NCBI GenBank assembly: GCA_938010625.1
Contig: CALLVJ010000070.1
Location: forward strand, 1 to 5,999
Length of the DNA stretch: 5,999 nucleotides
Direction: 5' to 3'
From: an uncultured Stomatobaculum sp.
GTDB taxonomy: Bacteria; Bacillota; Clostridia; Lachnospirales; Lachnospiraceae
Below, in pieces: positions 1-5,998 of this stretch. A model generated the notes under the pieces. The model worked only from the letters and a program-made list of their open reading frames with translations, did not search any database and was not told where the DNA came from. Within the stretch, counting starts at the first letter, position 1. Each line of letters begins with the position of its first letter. The position numbers and the translations under genes are program-made.

Positions 1-1
1 A

Positions 2-292
2 GAACCATGGTGCTGCCAAAAACGCACATATCTCTCGAAAATCACAGAATTGAAGGTGAATGATAGCATTTACCAGAAGAGCAATTTCAGCTTTTCGATG
101 GGCGAGCGCGATTATGTGCTTCACAGTGACAGCTATGGCAGAAATGATGGATTGAAGCTTGGCGCTGGAGCGTTGAAGACAGGTGAAAACCAGATTTCAG
201 TGAAGGCAGAGGGCTATGCTGAAAAGCAGTTCACGGTGCAGAACGGCAGTAGCACGCCTGACTCCCCGGTGACACCGGAAGAACCTGCCAAG
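2..292 (+). repeat. HID-like protein repeat unit 1 (partial) plus linker
   Basis: This is the most divergent of the three units. It reads VNDSIYQKSNFSFSMGERDY, then GENQISVKAEGY and KQFTV, and so keeps the conserved VN, SM and GY landmarks. A proline-rich linker (about residues TPDSPVTPEEPAKK) joins it to unit 2. The first sixteen codons in this frame (EPWCCQKRT...) do not resemble the corresponding part of the other units, while frame 3 does briefly (NHGAAK), so a frameshift in the A-run at 18-22 is possible. Confidence 0.6.
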
Positions 293-1009
293 AAGGCTGT
301 TCCGACCGGCGCAGAGGTAGAGAAGATCTCACCGCGCCAGGGCTATGACAGCGGCACCAAGGATGTCTATGATGTCACCTTCACAGGGCTCGACACAGAG
401 GCGCTGGATCAGTATCTCCGCGCGAAAATCACGAAGCTCACGGTGAATGGCAAGCCCTACCGCGCGGCACAGAGCAAGAGCTATCTCTTCTCGATGGACG
501 ACAGCTTCGTGACGCTGTTTGACAGACAGTACAGGCGAAATGGCGTGCGGCTCTCAGCAAATGCTATGACGGAGACAAGCAATGAGGTGGTGCTTGAGGT
601 CGAGGGTTATGAGACCTTCCACTTCACGGTGGAGCGCAGAGAGGCACCGGCGGAGGAAACCGGCAAGGCAGTGCCGACCGGCGCAGAGATCGAAAAACTA
701 GTGCCACAGCCAGGCTATGACAGTGGCACAAAGCCTGCCTATGCGCTCAGCTTTGCGGGCCTTGAGGCCAATGCGCTTGATGCCTGGCTTCGCAGCGACA
801 GCCTCGATATCAGTGTGAACGGCAAGAAGGTGAGAAGTACATACAGGAGTTACATCTATCAAATGGATGACAGCTATGCCTTTGAGCTGTCGCAGTACAA
901 GCGAAAGAGCATTTTACTGAGCGGCAATCTTTTTGCGAGCGGCAGCAATGAAGTGACTGTCAAAGCGGACGGCTATCAGCTCGGAAGTTTTACAGTAGAA
1001 GTTGAGTAA
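2..1009 (+). CDS. C-terminal part of a surface repeat protein with HID (DUF1533, Shr-like) domains; 5' end outside the window
   Basis: The reading frame is open from base 2 to the TAA at 1007-1009, so the gene begins left of the window. The TTG at 50 is not a believable start, because domain similarity begins before it (YLSKITELKVN matches YLRAKITKLTVNG in the next repeat) and no good ribosome binding site precedes it. The protein is made of three tandem units of about 115-125 residues. Each has the pattern [L/I]xVNG, an aromatic-rich strand with SMDDS or QMDDS, then SNEV/ENQI and EGY/DGY followed by FTV. This pattern is typical of the Pfam family Shr-like_HID (PF07550, formerly DUF1533), which in streptococcal Shr binds haemoglobin; in other Bacillota the ligand is mostly unknown. 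The protein stops directly after the last domain (FTVEVE), without an LPXTG signal or membrane segment, so any wall anchor would have to be N-terminal. An extracellular location is inferred; haem or haemoglobin binding is possible but unproven. Confidence 0.72.
   Translation, partial: EPWCCQKRTYLSKITELKVNDSIYQKSNFSFSMGERDYVLHSDSYGRNDGLKLGAGALKTGENQISVKAEGYAEKQFTVQNGSSTPDSPVTPEEPAKKAVPTGAEVEKISPRQGYDSGTKDVYDVTFTGLDTEALDQYLRAKITKLTVNGKPYRAAQSKSYLFSMDDSFVTLFDRQYRRNGVRLSANAMTETSNEVVLEVEGYETFHFTVERREAPAEETGKAVPTGAEIEKLVPQPGYDSGTKPAYALSFAGLEANALDAWLRSDSLDISVNGKKVRSTYRSYIYQMDDSYAFELSQYKRKSILLSGNLFASGSNEVTVKADGYQLGSFTVEVE
293..664 (+). repeat. HID-like protein repeat unit 2 (124 residues)
   Basis: The unit starts with KAVPTGAEVEKISPRQGYDS and ends in the charged linker EAPAEETG. 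Its landmarks are TGL, LTVNGKPY, YLFSMDDS, SNEVVLEVEGY and FHFTV. Its first codons match unit 3 closely in DNA, including the identical run CCGACCGGCGCAGAG, which points to a tandem duplication that has not yet fully diverged. Confidence 0.7.
665..1006 (+). repeat. HID-like protein repeat unit 3 (114 residues, C-terminal)
   Basis: The unit starts with KAVPTGAEIEKLVPQPGYDS and ends the protein with SNEVTVKADGY and SFTVEVE. ISVNGKKV, YIYQMDDS and the SNEV...GY segment align with unit 2 without large gaps. The stop codon follows the last predicted strand directly, so nothing such as a sorting signal lies behind it. Confidence 0.7.
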
Positions 1010-1029
1010 AAGAAAAACGAAAGAAGAGC

Positions 1030-1067
1030 AGAAGGGGCAGCGCATGGCGCTGTCCCTTCTTTGCTTG
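1030..1067 (+). terminator. Strong hairpin after the HID-repeat gene, probable transcription terminator
   Basis: The arms AGAAGGGGCAGCGC (1030-1043) and GCGCTGTCCCTTCT (1047-1060) pair over 14 positions, with one G-U pair and a three-base loop ATG. An A-rich stretch precedes the stem and a modest TTGCTTGTT tail follows. The hairpin starts 20 bases after the stop codon at 1009, where a terminator is expected. The tail is less T-rich than a textbook intrinsic terminator, so it may be leaky and leave some read-through into the next gene. Confidence 0.6.
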
Positions 1068-1089
1068 TTAGAAAGTCTGGAATATGAGA

Positions 1090-1114
1090 TGATAGAGCTA
1101 TCAGAACAGATAGC
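1090..1114 (+). promoter_or_regulatory. Overlapping inverted repeats just before the ribosome binding site of the PEP-synthase-like gene
   Basis: TGATAG-AG-CTATCA (1090-1103) is an inverted repeat with a two-base centre. Overlapping it, GCTATC-AGAACA-GATAGC (1097-1114) can form a six-base-pair stem with a six-base loop. The two structures share the middle arm and exclude each other. They end three bases before GGAGGG at 1118-1123. This could be an operator or an RNA element affecting translation, but the arms are short and chance is not excluded. Confidence 0.25.
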
Positions 1115-1129
1115 GTCGGAGGGAAGAAC

Positions 1130-3544
1130 ATGCAGAATAAAGAGGAAGAAGGCAAGCAGTTGCTTGGCAGCAAGGCTTGGCAACTGCTCCGCAGAAGGGC
1201 GCTGGGGTATGCCGTGCCTGCTTTTTTTGTCCTTGACCGGAATTTCTTTTTTCGCTTTCTGGGAGAGCGTCGGGGGCGCTATGAGGAGTTGCTCAGGCAT
1301 CCCAATGCAGAGACAGGCGCAGCCATTTCAGCGTTGTTCGCGGAATGTGAGTTTACCGCGGAAGATGCTGCGGGGCTCCTTGCGAAGCTCGCAACAGCTG
1401 TGCCGCAGGCAGAGAGCTTTGCGGTGCGGAGCAGCTTGATTTTACGCGGCGAGGAGCGGCACAGCTTTGAAGGGGTATTTCAGAGCTTTTTGCATGTGCC
1501 GCGTGGCGAGGAGATTCTTGTGGCGGTAAAAAACTGCTATCTCTCCTGCTTTTCAGAGCGTGCGACCAGATATATGCTGCAATATGGGCTCTTTGACGAG
1601 AGCATGGCGGTTGCTGTAATCCTGCAAGAGATGATTGCGCCCGTGCAGAACTTTGTGATTTATACGACCAATCCGGACAGCGGCAATCCAGAAGAGCTGC
1701 TCGCAGTCTATGAGGACGCCGCTGGACAGCAGCGAACGGCATTGAGCACAGATGGACGGATACTTCGGAGTACAGCGGAGAGCGCGCCGGAAGAAGAGGA
1801 CGAGGTGTTGTTCGTGCGTCTTGCCACACTCGCAGGAGAACTCGAAAAAGACAATGCACCGCAGACAGCGAGGCGCTTTGAATTTGTCGAGGGAAAGAGC
1901 GGCGGGCTCTGGCTCGTGCAGGAGAGTGAGATGGCAGTGTACCGTCACCTGGACAAGCGACAGCCGTATTTCTTTTTGGAAGCTGCATCGCGAGATGGCA
2001 GGGCAGGCGCGCTGCTCACGCCACTCGGCTTTGATTTACTGCAGGGACTTTATCAGAAGGCAGGTCGCAGCACAGTTCTGTTTGAAGGACGGCTCTATAT
2101 GCGGCGAGAGGGCAGGGCAGAAGAAGACAGGGAGATCTCGCAGACGGCAGAACACTTACAACGTCTGCCGCAGCACTATGTGATCTCACGCTATTTGCAG
2201 CAGGCAGAACAGGAGACACAGACGCAAGAGAACAACTCGCTCACTGCCGCAGAGCGCTGGCAGGCCATTGAGACAGCGAGTGCTGCGCTCGTTGAACTGG
2301 GGCGACATGCTGCAGAGGCAGAAGACAGTGCGAAGTGCTGTTATGAGGAGCTTTTGCGAGAACTCCGTGCGCGACAGGCGGAACATCCCGAAGGGCTTTT
2401 GAACGCTGCGCTCATGGCGCAGGGAGGCATGAAGAGCGCTGCTTTTGTGCAGGCGTTGAGCGCTCTGCTTCGCACCGTCCAGGAGAGCAGTGATTTGCGC
2501 GCACTCTTTGCGATACATACGGAACAGGAACTGGAGGGCATCTGCTGGCGACTCCGTGCGGAAGAGGGAAAGGCACAGAGCGAACGCAGTGTCTTTGCAA
2601 CCGAGCTGTACCGCTTTTTGGAACAGTTTGGCGCCTATGGTGCGGCAGATTATGTTCTGGAGAGGGAGAGTCTCCGGCAGAATCCACAGCCGCTCTTCCG
2701 CTTTTTGAAACAGTATGCCAGTGCCGAGCCGGTGCAAATCCGCACGGAACAGCGGGCAGTCAGCGAACAAGTACAGGAAGAATTGATACGACAACTCGGC
2801 TTTTTCGGCGGACTCTGGGGAAAGCGCCTGCTACAGGAACTGGTCTTTTTCATTCGCGCCCGTGAAAATCTGGATTTTCTTGCGCAGCAGCGCGTGGATC
2901 AGCTTCGTCGTAAAGTCCGGCAGCTTGGAGAGCAGCTGGTGCGGCTGGGAGAGCTCGCCGAGGTGCAGGATTTATTTTACATCCGTCGGGAGGAGCTGGG
3001 GCGTGCTTTCACAGGAGAGGTAGAGAGCGCGGCTTTTTTCCGGAATATGCAGTCCAGAATCAATGAGAGAAAGCGCGAACAGGAGAGGAATGCTGCGCTG
3101 CCGCGCTGCCAGCAACTCTGCTGCTTTGGCGCACTCACAAGAGAAAACATGACCGTGATACGACAGGCAGGCGGACTGCATGCAGAGAAAAGAACTGGCG
3201 GGACAGCAACAGAGGCGGGGGGGGCCATTGCTGAGGGCGAGGCTGGCTTCTTTGATGGTGAGACGCTGCCGCGCCGAAGTGGAACCGTGCTGTTTGCGCC
3301 GCGTTTTTCAGAACAGCTTCTGCCGCTCTTTGCCGTGAGCCGTGGACTTGTCCTCGGCGAGGGCAGTATCTGGTTCCATGAAGCAGTGCTCGCGCGCGAG
3401 CTTGGAATCCTCACGCTGCTCGGATTACCCAGTCTGTTTGAAGCTGCACGCGAGGGCGAGTGGGTGAGAGCCGATGGCAGAAACGGAAGCTTGGAGCGTT
3501 TTTCTAAAGGGCAGGCGGAGACCATTGAAGAAGTGGAAGTCTGA
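1130..3544 (+). CDS. Divergent PEP synthase / rifampin phosphotransferase-like protein (PEP/pyruvate-binding plus phosphohistidine domains)
   Basis: The protein has 804 residues, close to PEP synthase (about 790) and rifampin phosphotransferase (about 860). The ATG is supported by GGAGGG six bases upstream. The N-terminal domain (about 10-270, PPDK_N/PF01326 type) shows GSKAWQL with Lys15 and VPAFFVL, then FAVRSS with Arg100, SFEGVFQSFLHV, and VILQEM leading to YTTNP. The helical middle (about 340-660) ends in GELAEVQDLFYIRREEL, as in these families. The C-terminal swivelling domain (about 708-790, PF00391 type) has GTVLFAP, then GEGSIWFHEAVLARELGI with the presumed phosphorylatable His750. 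Family members move phosphate from ATP via this His to pyruvate or an antibiotic. Odd points: the usual QARP end of the nucleotide domain reads QESE (264-267), no GLGE loop is visible, GHR in the middle reads GAY, and SHAAIVARE reads FHEAVLARE. Substrate and activity are therefore unknown. The gene stands alone, with a hairpin before it and AT-rich DNA behind it. Confidence 0.8.
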   Translation: MQNKEEEGKQLLGSKAWQLLRRRALGYAVPAFFVLDRNFFFRFLGERRGRYEELLRHPNAETGAAISALFAECEFTAEDAAGLLAKLATAVPQAESFAVRSSLILRGEERHSFEGVFQSFLHVPRGEEILVAVKNCYLSCFSERATRYMLQYGLFDESMAVAVILQEMIAPVQNFVIYTTNPDSGNPEELLAVYEDAAGQQRTALSTDGRILRSTAESAPEEEDEVLFVRLATLAGELEKDNAPQTARRFEFVEGKSGGLWLVQESEMAVYRHLDKRQPYFFLEAASRDGRAGALLTPLGFDLLQGLYQKAGRSTVLFEGRLYMRREGRAEEDREISQTAEHLQRLPQHYVISRYLQQAEQETQTQENNSLTAAERWQAIETASAALVELGRHAAEAEDSAKCCYEELLRELRARQAEHPEGLLNAALMAQGGMKSAAFVQALSALLRTVQESSDLRALFAIHTEQELEGICWRLRAEEGKAQSERSVFATELYRFLEQFGAYGAADYVLERESLRQNPQPLFRFLKQYASAEPVQIRTEQRAVSEQVQEELIRQLGFFGGLWGKRLLQELVFFIRARENLDFLAQQRVDQLRRKVRQLGEQLVRLGELAEVQDLFYIRREELGRAFTGEVESAAFFRNMQSRINERKREQERNAALPRCQQLCCFGALTRENMTVIRQAGGLHAEKRTGGTATEAGGAIAEGEAGFFDGETLPRRSGTVLFAPRFSEQLLPLFAVSRGLVLGEGSIWFHEAVLARELGILTLLGLPSLFEAAREGEWVRADGRNGSLERFSKGQAETIEEVEV
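3217..3224 (+). repeat. Run of eight G inside the PEP-synthase-like gene
   Basis: Eight consecutive G encode part of Ala-Gly-Gly-Ala (696-699) in the Gly/Ala/Thr/Glu-rich linker before the phosphohistidine domain. One extra G would meet TGA within a few codons. One G fewer would shift the frame and stop later, within the C-terminal domain. Either change would remove His750. Such tracts are prone to slipped-strand mutation; whether this one varies cannot be seen from one sequence. Confidence 0.5.
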
Positions 3545-3874
3545 TCGTGTCAAGAAATGTCCGCAAAAATCATCCAAGTCATGTCGAAATGGTTAAGCGA
3601 CTTCCTTCGGCAACAAGATTGACAAGGAGTATTCTTTGATATATGTTTTGGATATTGCCCGATCTTCTGCGTATTCTATCAGATGGGCTGCCATGAAATG
3701 AACATATGAGAATTCTTGATTCAGCTATTCTATTATGTTACTGAATGAAATTTTCTCTTGTCCAGCACAGGATGGCCGTAGCACACAAGCTCATTTTCCA
3801 GAGATTTGGCTGTCTATGGATATGGATGAATTTCATAGAGAAAATGGAAATGCTTGACGACTGGAAGGATAACG
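3545..3874. other. AT-rich intergenic stretch without a convincing gene; short open fragments
   Basis: Base composition drops sharply to AT-rich just after the stop codon at 3544. Several short frames are open on the plus strand. 3597-3701 has a protein-like composition (IDKEYSLIYVLDIARSSAY...) but lacks an ATG start; a TTG at 3636 lies six bases after AAGGAG. 3735-3857 encodes 40 residues (MLLNEIFSCPAQDGRS...). 3745-3885 encodes 46 residues and overlaps the next gene's start. None is recognisable, they overlap one another, and none has strong start signals together with a convincing length. Remnants of a decayed gene, or plain spacer, are both possible. No hairpin typical of a terminator is visible behind the stop at 3544. 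Confidence 0.4.
3619..3647 (+). promoter_or_regulatory. Possible sigma-70 type promoter (TTGACA-17-TATGTT)
   Basis: TTGACA at 3619-3624 matches the -35 consensus exactly. After 17 bases, TATGTT at 3642-3647 matches four of six -10 positions. It lies in AT-rich DNA and faces the BAAT-type pseudogene, which would have a leader of about 220 bases. AT-rich DNA often contains such matches by chance. Confidence 0.3.
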
Positions 3875-4707
3875 ATGGAATATAAAATAGCGGTTACCGA
3901 TAAAACCGGATTAGCTGACGCACCATTAGAAATAGATATCAGCACCTGTATTCCGTTTCAAGAAGTATGTGTGAGATTAAATGTCTCAGATTACTATTGC
4001 ATAAATTCCCCGTTAGATTGTTCAACTAAAACCAAATGGATGTCTGAAGCAACTTTCGTAACAGACGGTCAAGGAAATGCTTCTGTCTCAAGATCTCCTT
4101 CTATCAGCGGAGATTATTTAGGTGTCAATGGGATGGGACTTTTTGAAAGTCTACACTACTCAAAAATGATATCTTCTAAGAGATGCTTGTCATTAGATGA
4201 TTTACCTCTATATGATTATTTTAATGCGAAAATATCCCTATGGATTAGAGGAAGGAAAGTTACTGCAACAACGATTAAACGATATTTTAAGGATCCAAAT
4301 GTAGAATATAAGAATATAGTAAGACCTAACTGGCTGGGGAGAATTTTTTATAGAAACACAGATGATAAAGCTCCCTGCATTATTGTCCTGAGTGGCAGTG
4401 ATGGCGGATTAGAGAAATCCCAAAATATCGCTATGTTATTGGCCTCCAGAGGTTATGTGACTTTGGCAATGAGCTACTTTGGAATGAATGGCCAAACGCC
4501 ATAGATAGTAAAAATTCAGCCATTCAAATTGCAAAGGCTATTCCTGCAGAGAATGCTTCAATATATTTTACGACTTATTTAGGACACATGAACACTGTAA
4601 GTTATCAGCCCAACTTGCGATATGGCTCAAAGAATCTAAAAAGTCTTCATGATGAGATAAGGGAAAGTTGGTCTAAAACCATATCACACTTCAATAAAAC
4701 CTTGTAG
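3875..4707 (+). pseudogene. BAAT-family acyl-CoA thioesterase/acyltransferase, broken by an internal deletion and frameshift
   Basis: The ATG at 3875 has GGAAGG six bases upstream; an earlier in-frame TTG at 3854 has no good site. The first frame gives 209 residues to the TAG at 4502-4504. Residues about 15-140 match the Bile_Hydr_Trans domain (PF04775): PLEIDIS, FQEVCVRL, KWMSEATFVTDGQG, GDYLGVNGMGLFESL. Residues 150-209 start the BAAT_C alpha/beta hydrolase (PF08840): RPNWLGRIFY, IIVLSGSDGGLE, LLASRGYVTLAMSYFG. A second frame, open from about 4483 to the TAG at 4705-4707, continues with the end of that domain: EWPNAIDSKNSAIQIAKAI, then YLGH (likely the catalytic His) and IRESWSKTISHF. Intact relatives have roughly 400 or more residues; here about 130 are missing, including the nucleophile elbow (GxSRG type) and the acid. 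Family members cleave or transfer acyl groups from CoA; this copy should be inactive. Its AT-rich codons differ from the neighbours and suggest acquisition. Confidence 0.78.
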
Positions 4708-4872
4708 TTCTTTGCGTTTTGCAAGCGCGCTTTTCAGGCTAAGAGAACAAAAAGAGTTGGTGCTAAATTCGCATAGAAGAGAGATCTGCAGCGCAGGTCT
4801 CTCTTCTGGTTAGCTCTATATATTATATAGTAGAAGCGTTTTTTCAGGCTGGAGCAATTGCTTTCTGTATCG
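4708..4872. other. Spacer between convergent genes, with hairpin, direct repeat and AT palindrome
   Basis: The stretch holds no gene. It contains a strong hairpin (4775-4807), an imperfect direct repeat, AAGCGCGCTTTTCAGGCT at 4723-4740 and AAGCGTTTTTTCAGGCT at 4834-4850, and the inverted repeat CTATATA-T-TATATAG at 4816-4830. The first direct-repeat copy includes the perfect palindrome AAGCGCGCTT. This is where transcription from both sides should end. Confidence 0.5.
4775..4807 (-). terminator. Hairpin between convergent genes, probable terminator of the isocitrate dehydrogenase transcript
   Basis: The arms AGAAGAGAGATCTGC (4775-4789) and GCAGGTCTCTCTTCT (4793-4807) pair over 15 positions, with one G-U or A-C wobble depending on strand and a three-base loop. 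It lies 65 bases past the minus-strand stop at 4873. A clear T-run directly behind the stem is missing on either strand, so it may act as an RNA 3'-end stabiliser or a bidirectional terminator rather than a textbook one. Confidence 0.5.
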
Positions 4873-5877
4873 TCACTGTGAAAGTCTGCGGAGAATGTGA
4901 TCCACATATTCGTTGGTTCCAGCTGTCCCGCCGAGATCTGCGGTGAGATATAGTCCTTCTTTCAGGACATTGTCCACGGCTGTGCGGATTCTGGCAGCGC
5001 AGTCACCATCTCCCAGATATTCCAGAAGCATGCAGGCTGCCCAGCAGAGCGCGGTGGGATTGGCTTTGTTCTGCCCCGCAATATCCGGTGCGCTTCCGTG
5101 AACTGCCTCAAACATAGCGTAGCCGTCGCCGATATTGGCAGAGGGGACTAGTCCAAGACCGCCGATCAAACCAGCGCCCAGATCGGAGAGGATATCGCCG
5201 AAGAGATTTTCCATCACCATGACATCAAACTGTTCCGGACGCATGACCATTTGCATGCAGCAGTTGTCCACGATTTTATCGTCTGCGATAATTTCTGGAT
5301 ATTCTTTGGAGATTTTCCGGAATTCGGATAGAATCATGCCCTCTGAGAGCTTGATGATATTTGCCTTGTGTACGCAAGTTACCTTTTTGCGTTTGTGCGC
5401 TCTGGCATATCCGAAGGCTGCGCGGATAATGCGTTGCACAGCCGGCCGTGTTGTGAGACGGATGGCGTGTACGGTGTTTTCATCGAGCTGCTGTTCGAGA
5501 CCGGCATACATACCCTCTGTATTCTCACGAAAAATGACTAGATCTACATTTGGATAAGGCGTTTTGACTGCGACATTCGACTTAATTGGGCGAATGTTTG
5601 CGTAGAGTTGGTATTTTTTGCGCAGGCGCACGTTCAAAGAGCGGAATCCCTTGCCCACGGGGGTCGTAATGGGCGCTTTCAGCAGAACTCGATTCTTTTC
5701 AAAGGATGCGTAAGCGCGTGCGGGGATCAATTCACCGTTTCGCTTCCATTCAGCTTCTCCGACCTCGAAAATTTCATAGTCGAGCGGAGCGTTGGCTGCC
5801 TTTAGAATTTTCAGAACAGCATCAGTAAGTTCAGGACCGATTCCGTCTCCGCGAAATACCGTAATGGTTTTCCTCAT
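4873..5877 (-). CDS. NAD-dependent isocitrate dehydrogenase (isocitrate/isopropylmalate dehydrogenase family)
   Basis: The 334-residue protein is a full-length member of the beta-decarboxylating dehydrogenase family (Iso_dh, PF00180). It should oxidise isocitrate to 2-oxoglutarate and CO2 in the cytoplasm, feeding glutamate synthesis or the TCA route. The N-terminus has GDGIGPEL (10-17). The isocitrate loop SLNVRLRKKYQLYANIRP (80-97) has the Ser80, Asn82 and Arg86 pattern of IDH rather than that of isopropylmalate dehydrogenase. FRENTEGMYAGLE (116-128), Lys171, Asp204 and GDILSD (227-232, metal ligands) follow. HGSAPDIAGQNKANP (260-274) has Asp265-Ile266 where NADP enzymes carry Lys-Tyr, which points to NAD. 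The ATG at 5877 has GGAGG (complement of 5887-5891) nine bases upstream. A hydrophobic protein ends 43 bases before it on the same strand, so the two are probably co-transcribed; a hairpin follows the stop. Homoisocitrate or a related 2-hydroxyacid as substrate is less likely but not excluded. Confidence 0.88.
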   Translation of the reverse strand: MRKTITVFRGDGIGPELTDAVLKILKAANAPLDYEIFEVGEAEWKRNGELIPARAYASFEKNRVLLKAPITTPVGKGFRSLNVRLRKKYQLYANIRPIKSNVAVKTPYPNVDLVIFRENTEGMYAGLEQQLDENTVHAIRLTTRPAVQRIIRAAFGYARAHKRKKVTCVHKANIIKLSEGMILSEFRKISKEYPEIIADDKIVDNCCMQMVMRPEQFDVMVMENLFGDILSDLGAGLIGGLGLVPSANIGDGYAMFEAVHGSAPDIAGQNKANPTALCWAACMLLEYLGDGDCAARIRTAVDNVLKEGLYLTADLGGTAGTNEYVDHILRRLSQ

Positions 5878-5920
5878 TTATTTCTTCCTCCGTTTTCATT
5901 ATTTTCAGCAGCGAATGCAA

Positions 5921-5998
5921 TCACAGGATGAACGCCAGCACAAAATTGTAAAGCGCACACACAGCCACACTAATCGGAACAGCCACCAGCAGCATTCG
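5921..5998 (-). CDS. C-terminal end of a hydrophobic, probably membrane protein (5' part outside the window)
   Basis: On the minus strand a frame is open from the window edge to the TGA at 5923-5921 and gives 25 residues, almost all hydrophobic (MLLVAVPISVAVCALYNFVL and AFIL before the stop). This looks like a final membrane helix ending at the C-terminus. The stop lies 43 bases before the start of the isocitrate dehydrogenase gene, which fits an operon. A transporter for citrate or another tricarboxylate would make sense beside that enzyme, but the visible piece is too short to name a family. A second open frame here is Cys/Trp-rich and less plausible. Confidence 0.5.
   Translation of the reverse strand, partial: RMLLVAVPISVAVCALYNFVLAFIL

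Noticed and set aside
50..52. TTG at 50 as the start of the HID-repeat gene
   Set aside because: The frame is open to the window edge, repeat similarity begins before it, and no good ribosome binding site precedes it.
1061..1096. Promoter for the PEP-synthase-like gene (TTGCTT or TTGTTA with weak -10 boxes)
   Set aside because: The best pairings match only three or four of six bases in each box and overlap the terminator tail, so no promoter could be supported.
1002..1439. Plus-strand frame starting inside the end of the HID-repeat gene
   Set aside because: It has a TTG start, runs through the hairpin and then overlaps the PEP-synthase-like gene in another frame. The downstream part reads as low-complexity shadow sequence.
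1353..1988. Long minus-strand frame of 211 codons
   Set aside because: It lies wholly inside the PEP-synthase-like gene, is rich in Arg, Ser, Cys and Pro as expected for an antisense frame of GC-rich DNA, and matches no family pattern.
2186..2794. Minus-strand frame of 202 codons, and 2977-3525 of 182 codons
   Set aside because: Both are antisense shadows of the same gene, whose plus-strand protein has clear domains across these positions.
3545..3620. Terminator behind the PEP-synthase-like gene
   Set aside because: Only four- to five-base stems such as GTCG/CGAC are present, with no T-run.
5135..5557. Plus-strand frame of 140 codons
   Set aside because: It is antisense to the isocitrate dehydrogenase gene, which has family motifs on the other strand throughout.
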